DNA from: an uncultured Lachnospiraceae bacterium
Lineage (GTDB): Bacteria; Bacillota; Clostridia; Lachnospirales; Lachnospiraceae
Direction: 5' to 3'
Assembly (NCBI GenBank): GCA_947591155.1
Contig: CANQDA010000030.1
Coordinates: forward strand, 1-43,393
DNA length: 43,393 nt
The notes below the pieces were generated by a model that was not told the DNA's origin, did not search any database, and worked only from the letters and a program-made list of their open reading frames with translations. Position numbers and translations under genes: made by a program. Positions 8,947 to 17,202 of this stretch are shown here, one piece after another (position 1 is the first letter of the stretch; each line of letters opens with the position of its first letter).

Positions 8947-10043
8947 TGCTTTCCCCCAGCATTTATGTAAAATTTTACATATTCCTTAGCCAACCTCTCA
9001 ATCGAGAATTCCCGTTCATAGCGTTTTTTCGCTTCCTGCTCCATCAACTTCTTTTCTTTAGGATGCTCAATCATCCATATGACATTTTCTGCAATCTGCT
9101 CCGGTTTTTTCGGTTCGATCAGAAGGCCGCTTTTTCCGTCCTCAACTATTTCTACAGTGCCATCAACTGCCGTTGCGACGACAGTTTTCCCGACTGAGAA
9201 TGCTTCGATAGGTGTCAGCGGCAATCCCTCCCACAGTGAACTTAGAACGACTAAGTCAATTTGTGAAATAAGATTCTGTATATCCACTCGATATCCTAGG
9301 AAATGGATATTATTGTCAACATTAAGGTATCTTGCCCGCTCTTTAAGGCTTTCTTCAAGTTCACCGGATCCTATAACAAGATAATGTGTGTTGGGGTACT
9401 TGTTTAATATCTCAGGCAGAGACCGAATGTAATACTCCATACCTTTTTGCTCTGTGAGCCTACCAATATTCCCAACGATAAAATTTCCGTTGTCATGAAG
9501 TCGTTCTATTGTTAAATCATGTATGATTAGCCCCTTAAATGGTGTTACTGCATTTCGTATGACCGTCACTTTTTCATCAGGAAGTCCAAAAAAAGATACT
9601 AAATTCTTCTTTACCATTTCTCCACAGGCTACAAGTTTAGCGTTCTTATATGCGAAAGTCGTCAACTGTTTTTTATTGTGAAAAGTGTTGTGACATGTGT
9701 TTATAAAAATGCATTTTTTATAAAGTCTTAACACCGCCACATAAAACGCTGCCATTCGATGGTGAGTGTGGATTATGGTGATATTTTCCTCTCGGACGAT
9801 TTTGCGAAGCTGCTTTGCAGTTTTAAGCATAACAAAGTACGACTTATCTTCAATGTCGGGAATCGTGTAATGACGTATACCCATTTTGTCGAGCCGTTTG
9901 ACTTTCTCTCCCCCACAGGAACAGACAACGATATTATTTACCATTGGCTTGAAAATCTCGCAAAGTTGTAAAACAACATTTTCGGTTCCGCCTAAGGCCA
10001 TCGTTCTCGGGAAAAACAGAATGTTCTGTTTTGATAAATCCAT
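8943..10043 (-). CDS. Family 4 glycosyltransferase
   Basis: A 366-residue GT-B enzyme. The N-terminal domain begins NILFFPRTMALGGTENVV, the glycine-rich acceptor-domain start of GT4 proteins. The C-terminal domain has IVGNIGRLTEQKG (around residues 188-200), VVLSSLWEGLPLTPIEAFSV with the E-x7-E-type nucleotide-sugar site, and GLLIEPKKPEQIA. This makes it a retaining glycosyltransferase using an NDP-sugar. It starts about 4 nt after the upstream GT26 stop and overlaps the GT32 start downstream, so the three are coupled. Sugar and linkage cannot be inferred. Confidence 0.94.
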   Translation of the reverse strand: MDLSKQNILFFPRTMALGGTENVVLQLCEIFKPMVNNIVVCSCGGEKVKRLDKMGIRHYTIPDIEDKSYFVMLKTAKQLRKIVREENITIIHTHHRMAAFYVAVLRLYKKCIFINTCHNTFHNKKQLTTFAYKNAKLVACGEMVKKNLVSFFGLPDEKVTVIRNAVTPFKGLIIHDLTIERLHDNGNFIVGNIGRLTEQKGMEYYIRSLPEILNKYPNTHYLVIGSGELEESLKERARYLNVDNNIHFLGYRVDIQNLISQIDLVVLSSLWEGLPLTPIEAFSVGKTVVATAVDGTVEIVEDGKSGLLIEPKKPEQIAENVIWMIEHPKEKKLMEQEAKKRYEREFSIERLAKEYVKFYINAGGKQ

Positions 10044-10047
10044 ATAA

Positions 10048-10791
10048 TCACCTGTATTTCCATACCAATTTCAATATCTTGCTGTCGTCAATAATATATC
10101 GTTTAAACATTCTCTTTGGACTTTGGCATAATCTGTAAAACCATTCCATTCCGATCTTGCTCATCCATTTAGGTGCCCTTTTTTGCTCTCCGGCTATAAA
10201 ATCTATTGTCCCGCCAATGGAGAATGACATGGGGATCTTATACTTATTCATATTTTCATATATGAAAATATCCTGTTTCGGCACTCCCATTCCAACAAAT
10301 AGCATATCAGCACGAGAATCAAATAAAATTTTATTTATCTTATTAATCTCAATTGGATCATTTTCAAAACCAATTGGTGGTGAATAGACTCCTGCCACTT
10401 TTAAACTCGGAAGCTCTTTTTTAAGCTTATCGACAGCTTTTTGCGCCACCCCCGGTGCAGCCCCTAAAAAGAATACCGAATAACCTTTTTGGGCAGCGAC
10501 CTCACAAAGTTTTGGTACAAGGTCTGAACCGCAAATTTTTTCTTTGATGGGAGTTTTATACCATTTAGCGATCCATAGAAGCGGATGACCATCTGCCAGA
10601 AGTAACTCAGCGCTATCACATATTTCTTTAAAATAGTTGTCAGTTTCCATATGAACGATTTGATCAACGTTTGGAGTTATTACCTGTCCGATTTTGCGTT
10701 GCTGAATACATTCTTCTATATAATCTATCGCTTCGTCCATAGTAACATTATCTATGTAAGAATTCATGAATCGCATTCTGTTTTGGGGCAT
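10048..10791 (-). CDS. WecB/TagA/CpsF family (GT26) glycosyltransferase
   Basis: A 247-residue membrane-associated glycosyltransferase of family GT26. Members transfer ManNAc, ManNAcA or glucose onto lipid-linked sugars. Conserved elements are ITPNVDQIVHM near residue 38, LLADGHPLLWIAKW, ICGSDLVPKLCE, VFFLGAAPGVA, LFVGMGVPKQDIFI and IGGTIDFIAGEQKRAPKWM. The C-terminal basic segment (GMEWFYRLCQSPKRMFKRY) is the membrane-targeting tail known in TagA. ATG is preceded by GGGAG at a good distance. It follows the dehydratase gene by 13 nt. It probably acts early, adding a second sugar to the WbaP product. Confidence 0.95.
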   Translation of the reverse strand: MPQNRMRFMNSYIDNVTMDEAIDYIEECIQQRKIGQVITPNVDQIVHMETDNYFKEICDSAELLLADGHPLLWIAKWYKTPIKEKICGSDLVPKLCEVAAQKGYSVFFLGAAPGVAQKAVDKLKKELPSLKVAGVYSPPIGFENDPIEINKINKILFDSRADMLFVGMGVPKQDIFIYENMNKYKIPMSFSIGGTIDFIAGEQKRAPKWMSKIGMEWFYRLCQSPKRMFKRYIIDDSKILKLVWKYR

Positions 10792-10804
10792 GACTACACT
10801 CCCT

Positions 10805-11842
10805 TTACCTCGTCAAAAATGTTTCACCTTTGCCTACTCTTGCTCTCCAATAATCGAGCAGGTCATGCATTGTCTTTTCAAACGGAATCTGTGGCTCCCA
10901 ACCGGTATGAGCCTTAAACTTTCTGCAATCCGGTACCTGAAAGTCTGCATCAATCGGGCGCAGACGCTCGGGGTCGGTGACGATTTCGATCTTATCTTTC
11001 ATCGTTGAATAGGAAATCAATGTATTCAGCGTATCACCGACCTCACAGGTGTAGCTGCCGCCGATGTTGTAATACTCTCCTGCGACCGGATCAACGGTTA
11101 CCAGCATATAGTAAGCCCTGACCGCGTCCCTGACGTCGGCATATGTACGAAGCGACTTGAGATTTCCGACCATAACCTTCGGCTCGATCATTCCAGCCTC
11201 GATCATCGCGATCTGCTTTGCAAAGGTAGATTCGTGGAACACATCTCCGCGCCCCGGACCAGTGTGGGTGAACATTCTCGTTGTCATAACCGTCATACCG
11301 TAAGCCTCGGCATAATATCTGCCCAAAAGGTCTGTGCCGACTTTGGAAATGGCATAGGGGCTTGCAGGATGGAACGGGCATTCTTCGTGAATACCGGTCT
11401 CGGGTTTTTTCGCGGCGGGAATCTTACCGAAAACTTCTGAGGAAGCGCAAACATGGATAACCGGGTGATAGTCCTTGTCCTCCGCCATTGCAAGGCGGAA
11501 AGCTTCAAGCAGGCGGCAAGTACCGAGAATATTAGTATTCAACGTATCAATCGGCGCAGTAAAGCTTGTGAGAGGATAGCTCTGCGCAGCGAGATGGAAT
11601 ACATAGTCAGGCTTAATATTGTTCACGACCGTGATGAGGCTCATCTCGTCGTTTAGGTCGGCATACTCGAAGAAAATGCGGTCCTTTCTGTTCACGCGGT
11701 CAAGTAGATGCGAAACGTTGTCCAAAGGGCTTCTCCAACGGCATACGCCGTAAACGTCCCAATCCGTATTTTCAAGCAGGAAATCCGCAAGGTGGGAACC
11801 CACCATTCCCGTAATGCCTGTAATAAGTGCTTTTGCTGCCAT
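10805..11842 (-). CDS. dmhA: GDP-mannose/GDP-heptose 4,6-dehydratase (SDR)
   Basis: A 345-residue extended short-chain dehydrogenase. The NAD(P) motif is TGITGMVG at residues 8-15, the catalytic Y163-x3-K167 lies in SPYAISKVG, and SSEVFG at 134-139 provides the Ser/Glu pair of sugar 4,6-dehydratases. Segments such as DWDVYGVCRWRSPLDNV and TTRMFTHTGPGRGDVF look closer to the GDP-D-glycero-D-manno-heptose dehydratases (DmhA/WcbK) than to classical Gmd. With heptose-donor genes just upstream in the operon, heptose 4,6-dehydration is the best inference; GDP-mannose remains possible. It starts the base after the preceding reductase gene ends. Its G+C is higher than that of the glycosyltransferases downstream. 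Confidence 0.85.
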   Translation of the reverse strand: MAAKALITGITGMVGSHLADFLLENTDWDVYGVCRWRSPLDNVSHLLDRVNRKDRIFFEYADLNDEMSLITVVNNIKPDYVFHLAAQSYPLTSFTAPIDTLNTNILGTCRLLEAFRLAMAEDKDYHPVIHVCASSEVFGKIPAAKKPETGIHEECPFHPASPYAISKVGTDLLGRYYAEAYGMTVMTTRMFTHTGPGRGDVFHESTFAKQIAMIEAGMIEPKVMVGNLKSLRTYADVRDAVRAYYMLVTVDPVAGEYYNIGGSYTCEVGDTLNTLISYSTMKDKIEIVTDPERLRPIDADFQVPDCRKFKAHTGWEPQIPFEKTMHDLLDYWRARVGKGETFLTR

Positions 11843-12682
11843 TTACTTTTCCTCCAACTCATTTTTAATCTTTTCTGTAAAGGATTCGTCTTTCAGAATC
11901 CCGTATTTATTAAGATGCAGACTTTTCATCTGTGTTATCTTCGGACGGTTTTTGTAGAAATCTTCACTCGGCGAGGTGATGACGTATTTTAGCCTGTTGT
12001 CATACAACCTGTTCAACTCGTCCGCTATCCGTACTCGGCTTACAAGCTCATTTCCGGCAACATTCAGCACCTGCGGCTCGTAATCTTCCCAATGATTTAT
12101 AAGCCAATCAACTGTATTTACAACGTCCGAGACGGTGATGCAGTTTCGGTAGAACGGGTGGAAGATGTCCGCCGTTTCGCCGGTGTTCATACATTCAAGA
12201 CAGTAGGAAACGAATCTGTCATTTTTCGAGACCACATACGAGAGCCGCATCGCCTTGAAATCCGGATTGCCTTTGAAGCAGTCTTCAACCGCTTTTTTCA
12301 TTCTGCCGTAAGGGGTCTGCGCCTTAGTTTCTGAAAGCTCGATATAAATCTCTCCGGGAATATCCCCGAAAACTGCGTCGCTCGAAAAGAACAGAATCCT
12401 GCAACCGTGTGAAATCGCATTCTTGATGAAATACCCAGTGCCGGTCACGTTTATATTCCAACACTTTTCAAACTCGTTTGCACACATATCCGGTCCGGAA
12501 ATTGCGGCCGTGAATATCACATAATCAATGCCGTCGAGCACCGAATAATCGAACTTTTCGGCTTCCGTAAGATTCAAATGGACGTCCGCCTCGGGAGTCT
12601 GATCTATTTTCAGAATATTTTCAAATCTTTTACGCAAGTATCCGGCGATGTACCCGGAACTGCCAACAATAGCTATTTTCAT
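11843..12682 (-). CDS. SDR-family sugar-nucleotide reductase/epimerase (RmlD/DmhB-like)
   Basis: A 279-residue atypical/extended SDR. It has an N-terminal Rossmann motif (IAIVGSSGYIAGYL), an SSDAVFG strand at 100-106 and a Y125-x3-K129 catalytic pair in TPYGRMKKAVED. The overall pattern resembles dTDP-4-dehydrorhamnose reductase and related NDP-4-keto-sugar reductases. Its gene abuts the 4,6-dehydratase with no spacer, so it likely reduces the 4-keto product to a 6-deoxy sugar, as DmhB does for 6-deoxy-heptose. A strong AGGAGG is present upstream, although the spacing is rather long. Reductase versus epimerase activity is not decided by sequence alone. Confidence 0.78.
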   Translation of the reverse strand: MKIAIVGSSGYIAGYLRKRFENILKIDQTPEADVHLNLTEAEKFDYSVLDGIDYVIFTAAISGPDMCANEFEKCWNINVTGTGYFIKNAISHGCRILFFSSDAVFGDIPGEIYIELSETKAQTPYGRMKKAVEDCFKGNPDFKAMRLSYVVSKNDRFVSYCLECMNTGETADIFHPFYRNCITVSDVVNTVDWLINHWEDYEPQVLNVAGNELVSRVRIADELNRLYDNRLKYVITSPSEDFYKNRPKITQMKSLHLNKYGILKDESFTEKIKNELEEK

Positions 12683-12748
12683 ACGCCAAATATATCCTCC
12701 TCAATCATTAAGCACAACGAGGTGTTCTTTATGAGAAAATACGCAGTT

Positions 12749-12799
12749 CTACCATATGCGAGCCAACATACTGTCGGCGCCGGTGACTAATATACTCAT
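12749..12799 (-). pseudogene. N-terminal stub of an SDR/epimerase gene
   Basis: A 16-codon frame starts at ATG 12799 and encodes MSILVTGADSMLARIW before a TAG. The first ten residues match the beta-strand and glycine loop at the start of NAD-dependent sugar epimerases/reductases. The rest of the gene is missing. It lies in a 176-bp gap between the AT-rich FrhB-like gene and the complete SDR gene, so it is probably the leftover 5' end of a replaced or displaced SDR gene. I see no strong ribosome binding site. Confidence 0.45.
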
Positions 12800-12858
12800 G
12801 TATCTACTAATTTCTTTCATCATTTTTTCTTACATCTCCATAATATGGACGAAAACTT

Positions 12859-13989
12859 CTACATTTTAGTTTTGATTGTTAATCTATATACCCCCCCCCG
12901 GAACATTTTCAACTTTATAAGGCATGTTTTTATGAACTGTTTAATAAATCTTTTCGATGCTAACCGAATGACTATACCATCAAAATTTTTTCCATTTTTC
13001 AATTCTTGCATAAATACATCTCGTTTCGCAGAATATGTTGATGGTTTTGATAATTGGCCATTGCACCTTATAGCTTTATCGATATCAACATTTTTAAGTT
13101 CCAATTCTGCCTTTTCTACCAAAGACTTGCCTTTCTCTGTTTGGTACAAAATAAGAGAAATTCCTTTATTCCTTTCTTCTTTTTGCAAGTCACTGCCCCA
13201 CGAATCTCCTAATGTAACATCAGATATTCTTTCACTTTTAGCATAACAGCAATTGTAACAATTATCTGTAAATGATAGTCCTTCAAGAAATGCCATTATG
13301 TAGCTATCTTGTATACCTGATCTAGTCAGACCTTTTAATCTAAAATTATTTTTATCTCTAAATTGTATTTCAGCAATATCTTTAATTGCATAACCATGCT
13401 GTTCAAGATATATTTCCAGAACCTTAATTGATGGTGTTCCGTGACAGATTAAATCAACAGTATATAGATTCTCTTGTAATACTCCTACGTATTTTTTTAG
13501 AGCCGACACTTGACATGGGAGACCAGTAAATAACACCTTTTTGTTTTCTTTCAACAAATCTGCTATGCGAGAATATGTTCCAGTTGGATTACTCTTTACA
13601 TATTTTGAGCCAGCATACTTTTTTATTTCATTTATATCGTTCGTTATCTCAAAAGTAAACATCCCATTATTAAATACACAACTGCATACATACCCTCCAT
13701 TTTGGATAAATGCTTTTGCTATAACAGACGCTGCGCCACCCGAAGAACTATTAAGTCGAATCCTCTCGTCTTTTGCCCAGCCTTGATACCAATTCTGCGG
13801 AAATGCTGCTTCGATATTAGAGCTATTAGGACATATTTGGCGGCATCTACCGCACTCAACACAAAGTTTTTCATCAATCACAGCATACGACAAATTTATC
13901 TCGCTCATTAGTGTTATTGCTTTTTTGGCACATATATCAGAACACGCCATGCACCCTGTGCATATATTCTTATTGCATACTGTATTCAT
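12859..13989 (-). CDS. Coenzyme F420 hydrogenase/dehydrogenase beta-subunit family protein with two 4Fe-4S clusters
   Basis: A 376-residue protein with an N-terminal bacterial ferredoxin domain: Cys10, 13, 16 and 20, then Cys43, 46, 49 and 53, each a C-x2-C-x2-C-x3-C/P set. The FrhB N- and C-terminal domains follow, with WYQGWAKDERIRLNSSSGG, VLFTGLPCQVSALKKYVG and DVTLGDSWGSDL. Family members bind FAD and Fe-S and move electrons, but those in polysaccharide loci have no established role. It commonly neighbours a pyruvyl transferase-family gene, as here. A run of nine G residues (12891-12899 on the other strand) lies 12 codons before the stop, where slippage would alter the C-terminus. SD AGGAAA is upstream of the ATG. 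Low G+C relative to the heptose genes on both sides. Confidence 0.9.
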   Translation of the reverse strand: MNTVCNKNICTGCMACSDICAKKAITLMSEINLSYAVIDEKLCVECGRCRQICPNSSNIEAAFPQNWYQGWAKDERIRLNSSSGGAASVIAKAFIQNGGYVCSCVFNNGMFTFEITNDINEIKKYAGSKYVKSNPTGTYSRIADLLKENKKVLFTGLPCQVSALKKYVGVLQENLYTVDLICHGTPSIKVLEIYLEQHGYAIKDIAEIQFRDKNNFRLKGLTRSGIQDSYIMAFLEGLSFTDNCYNCCYAKSERISDVTLGDSWGSDLQKEERNKGISLILYQTEKGKSLVEKAELELKNVDIDKAIRCNGQLSKPSTYSAKRDVFMQELKNGKNFDGIVIRLASKRFIKQFIKTCLIKLKMFRGGVYRLTIKTKM

Positions 13990-14107
13990 ATATGTTTCCT
14001 TTCTTCTCCGTTTATTTACAAATTACCAATTTAATACTGTAAATATATTATTTTTTGTATTCTATAAATAATTAAGTGAATTGTATACAAACAATTTTTA
14101 TCTATAG

Positions 14108-15238
14108 TCACATTTTTGAATCAATAGCATTTTTATACAATTCTTTCCAACTTAAGATATATTTCTTTGCCTTTTCACGTTCCTGCATTAATATATTGTC
14201 AATGCGTTCGTAATCAATTTGGTTGCCAATCAGCGATAAATAGTCAATGTCACTGCTCCAGTCAATCATTCTGTCTTCTAAACCTAGTAATTTTAAAATA
14301 CTTTCTATTCTACAGCCAACATATTCCGGTACAATAGATAAAAACTTCTTATGAAACAAAATAGAAAAAGCCACAGCATGGAATGAATCCCCAATAATAT
14401 ACTCCGCATTATCTAATAAACTGAGAAAATCTTCTACTCTTGGCGAGCAAATAAACTTCCCATATCTATAGAATTCAAACCATTGATTGCATATATTATA
14501 AACAGGTAAACCACTGCGTTTAGATAGCAATTTCTGTAATTTTTCAATGCGTTTGTCGTGATGCAAATTATATACCGCTATATATTTTTTTCTTTGATAC
14601 TTAGATGAGCCGCATTCACGCCACTCGTCGGCAGTCATCAACAATGCAGGATCAATGTTCCAATTAACATTATTCAGCTGCATCCTATTCATGATATCCA
14701 AACCGACGCTCTCCCTGCAAGATAGTGCTTGATATCTTTCAAGATAGTTCTTCATTCTTATCAATTCATCCTCCGAAAAAATATCCCTGCCAAAACTAGA
14801 AGCATAGGTTACTTTTATAGCCCCAGATATACCGTCTAACGCTTCTAACTCCTTTGTCCCATTTAAAGTCTGATCACTGCCGAGACAGTATATATCTTCT
14901 TTCGGATTATTATCAAAAATTTCATTAGCTGTATGATAAGTCTGCGATGTCAAATTCAAATTCATTGAACGATACCGATTAAATACTCTTTTTCGATTAA
15001 TGTACGATATTCCAAATGCGATATATGCCAAAGCATATAAAAAAGGATTCTTCATCAGCGGGCTTTTTTTTCTAAGACTTATGAGTTGCCCCCAGATTGT
15101 ATTATCTTTATGATAATAATCTATTATCTCTACCTCATACCCCCATTCAGTCAATTTAGTCTGAAATGCAAAACTCTGCAATACGCTCCCGTAGTTGTCG
15201 CATCTATGAGTAGTTAGGAATCCTATTTTAATTCTCAT
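14108..15238 (-). CDS. Polysaccharide pyruvyl transferase family protein
   Basis: A 376-residue protein of the PF04230 family, whose members transfer pyruvate ketals to sugars or act in related glycan modification. The N-terminus reads IKIGFLTTHRCDNYGSVLQS, and the C-terminal half has YIAVYNLHHDKRIEKL, YIIGDSFHAVAFSILF and the conserved DSFH histidine segment that follows a GxDQ-type motif (CLGSDQTLNG). I chose ATG 15238 because AAGGGG lies about 10 nt upstream; the open frame continues 15 codons further without support. It forms an AT-rich pair with the FrhB-like gene downstream and interrupts the heptose gene set. The exact reaction is unproven. Confidence 0.87.
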   Translation of the reverse strand: MRIKIGFLTTHRCDNYGSVLQSFAFQTKLTEWGYEVEIIDYYHKDNTIWGQLISLRKKSPLMKNPFLYALAYIAFGISYINRKRVFNRYRSMNLNLTSQTYHTANEIFDNNPKEDIYCLGSDQTLNGTKELEALDGISGAIKVTYASSFGRDIFSEDELIRMKNYLERYQALSCRESVGLDIMNRMQLNNVNWNIDPALLMTADEWRECGSSKYQRKKYIAVYNLHHDKRIEKLQKLLSKRSGLPVYNICNQWFEFYRYGKFICSPRVEDFLSLLDNAEYIIGDSFHAVAFSILFHKKFLSIVPEYVGCRIESILKLLGLEDRMIDWSSDIDYLSLIGNQIDYERIDNILMQEREKAKKYILSWKELYKNAIDSKM

Positions 15239-15308
15239 TATGTTTATACCCCTTAGTTGCTTTTGCTCATAATTTATTAACACCTTAATGGTCTAATGAT
15301 CAGTAATC

Positions 15309-15956
15309 TTACAAGTTGAAAATGGATTTCTCCAGCATTAAGCACAAACAATGATACACCGGCAAATGCAGTTCCTGCACCATATACGTCTCGGTTTTCG
15401 GCACCCTTATGCACACGTCCGCCGTTTCGCTGAGCTTGCTTTCTTTTTGCCCCGTCAGCCCTATGACCTTCATTCTTTTTGCCTTTGCCGTGACCGCTGC
15501 ATAGAGCACGTTTTTGCTGTTGCCGGAAGTAGAAATCCCGAGAAAAACATCATTGTCATTCCCGTATCCGTTGACCTGTTGTGCAAAACAGAGCAGCGGC
15601 TCGCAGTCGTTTTGGTAGGCAGTCGAAAGCGCCAGGTGACCATCGAGGGCAATCGCAGGGAGCGCGCCCTGTAAATTCTCGGCAAGGGTTTTACCGAGCT
15701 CAGGATTAACGGCTATAAGCCTGTCTGTATACCCTTTCGGGAGTTTGCGCGGGCTTTTAAACCCCTTCATCAGCTCGCCAACGATGTGCTCGGCATCAGC
15801 TGCAGAGCCGCCGTTACCGGCAATAAGGAGCTTCCCGCCGTGCGCATAACAGGCTTCAATAAGCTCATAAGCCTTTGCTATGTCGTTCTTGCATACTGCC
15901 AACTGTGGGTATCTCTCAATCAAAAGGTCGAGTTGGACTTTAGCTTTCTCGGTCAT
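15309..15956 (-). CDS. gmhA: Sedoheptulose-7-phosphate isomerase (SIS domain)
   Basis: A 215-residue SIS-domain protein matching GmhA, which converts sedoheptulose 7-phosphate to D-glycero-D-manno-heptose 7-phosphate. The phosphosugar loop GNGGSAADAEHIVGEL is at residues 48-63 and a second SIS signature, VFLGISTSGNSKNVLYA, follows. Other family segments are GLTGQKESKLSETADVCI and the C-terminal VQELHLPVYHCLCLMLE. It overlaps the hddC-gmhB fusion gene by 17 nt, so the enzymes of this pathway are translationally linked. This is the first committed step toward activated heptose. Confidence 0.95.
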   Translation of the reverse strand: MTEKAKVQLDLLIERYPQLAVCKNDIAKAYELIEACYAHGGKLLIAGNGGSAADAEHIVGELMKGFKSPRKLPKGYTDRLIAVNPELGKTLAENLQGALPAIALDGHLALSTAYQNDCEPLLCFAQQVNGYGNDNDVFLGISTSGNSKNVLYAAVTAKAKRMKVIGLTGQKESKLSETADVCIRVPKTETYMVQELHLPVYHCLCLMLEKSIFNL

Positions 15957-17202
15957 ATGTATCCTCCAAAATCACCTCAACCGCTTTCAGCAAATCTCCA
16001 TCGGTCTGGATAATCTTTGTCTTGCAGCCTGCCGCCTCTCCCGCGCCTCTGTCATGCTCGCCGTCGCCTATCATATACGACTGTGTGAGGTCGACGTTGA
16101 AATCATTTGCGGCTTGAAACAGCATTCCCGGTTTCGGCTTACGGCAGTCGCAGTCGAATTTGAGCTCTTTGACTTCTCCCTCAAAACCCTTATCGATGTG
16201 GTGCGGACAGAAATAAATACCGTCAAGGTACGCGCCCTCAACACCGAGAAGCGTTTCCATTTTGTTATGTATCTCGTCAAGCTCTGCAAACGTCACCTCG
16301 CCGCGCGCAATCACGGGCTGATTCGTCACAACTATTGCAAGATATCCCGAACGGTTAATTAGCTTTATCGCCTCTGCAGCGGTCGGCAACAGTTCGAAAT
16401 CGTCAATATTTCTAAGGAATCCGACGTACTTATTGATAGTTCCGTCGCGATCGAGGAAAATTGCTTTTTGCTTATTTTGCAGGTTTCTCGCAAACACATT
16501 ACCATTCTCAAAATCTTTTGTGACAGCTTCAAACCGTTCCGGAGTACCCATATCCTTTACATACTCGGGACTGTCATAGCAGAACATTTTGCCAGTTCCT
16601 GCAAGAGGCTTCAGCAAGTGACAGTCTAAGTCTACCTTCGGTAAGCCGATGTCGTTTTCCAAAAGCTTCGGGGAAATGATGTGCAGTCCCGCGTTGACGC
16701 GGTTCTTGTAATACCTCGGGCGCTCGTCCTCTTTGGCAAGCCATTTCTGAACGGACATATTCTTGTCTGCGATGATAAGCTCGCTGTCATAAGGGTGGGC
16801 GTTCGGGTGGATGAACAGCGTTGCGAGAGCGTTGTGTTCTTTATGAAACGCAACAAATCGGTTGAAATCGATATTGAAAACCGAATCGGCGTTAAGAAGC
16901 AGGAAGTCCTCGGTCAGCTTGTCACGAAGCTTAAACAGCGCTCCCGCGTTGCCGAGAGGCTTGTCCTCAACGAAGTAATCTATATGTACGCCTAAGCGCC
17001 CGCCATCTCCGAAATAGTTAATTATCTTCTCCGCCATATGGCTAACGGTCAGGATTATATCGGTGAAACCCTGTTCCTTGAGGCATTCTATTTCGTGCTC
17101 CAAAACGGGCTTGCCGTAGATAGGGATAAGCGGCTTTGGAATGTTCGGAAAAAGTTCGGAGATTCGAGTGCCTTTACCGCCGGACATTATTACTGCTTTC
17201 AC
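15940..17202 (-). CDS. hddC-gmhB: Fused heptose-1-phosphate guanylyltransferase and heptose-1,7-bisphosphate phosphatase
   Basis: A 420-residue two-domain protein. Residues 1-240 are a sugar-1-phosphate nucleotidyltransferase: the nucleotide loop reads MSGGKGTRI with KPLIPIYGKPVLEH after it, then LLLNADSVF and NAGLHIISPKLL. Residues 245-420 are a HAD-IIIA phosphatase, with the motif D251-x-D253-G-T (FLDRDGTINKYVG), VVTNQPVIARGE, a zinc-binding set C332-x-H334 and C351-x-C353 before RKPKPGM, and IGDGEHD. The second domain matches GmhB and the first matches HddC. The protein would both remove the 7-phosphate and load GDP onto the 1-phosphate. It overlaps hddA by 4 nt and gmhA by 17 nt. The bacterial enzymes I know best are separate proteins. 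Confidence 0.92.
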   Translation of the reverse strand: MKAVIMSGGKGTRISELFPNIPKPLIPIYGKPVLEHEIECLKEQGFTDIILTVSHMAEKIINYFGDGGRLGVHIDYFVEDKPLGNAGALFKLRDKLTEDFLLLNADSVFNIDFNRFVAFHKEHNALATLFIHPNAHPYDSELIIADKNMSVQKWLAKEDERPRYYKNRVNAGLHIISPKLLENDIGLPKVDLDCHLLKPLAGTGKMFCYDSPEYVKDMGTPERFEAVTKDFENGNVFARNLQNKQKAIFLDRDGTINKYVGFLRNIDDFELLPTAAEAIKLINRSGYLAIVVTNQPVIARGEVTFAELDEIHNKMETLLGVEGAYLDGIYFCPHHIDKGFEGEVKELKFDCDCRKPKPGMLFQAANDFNVDLTQSYMIGDGEHDRGAGEAAGCKTKIIQTDGDLLKAVEVILEDTYDRES

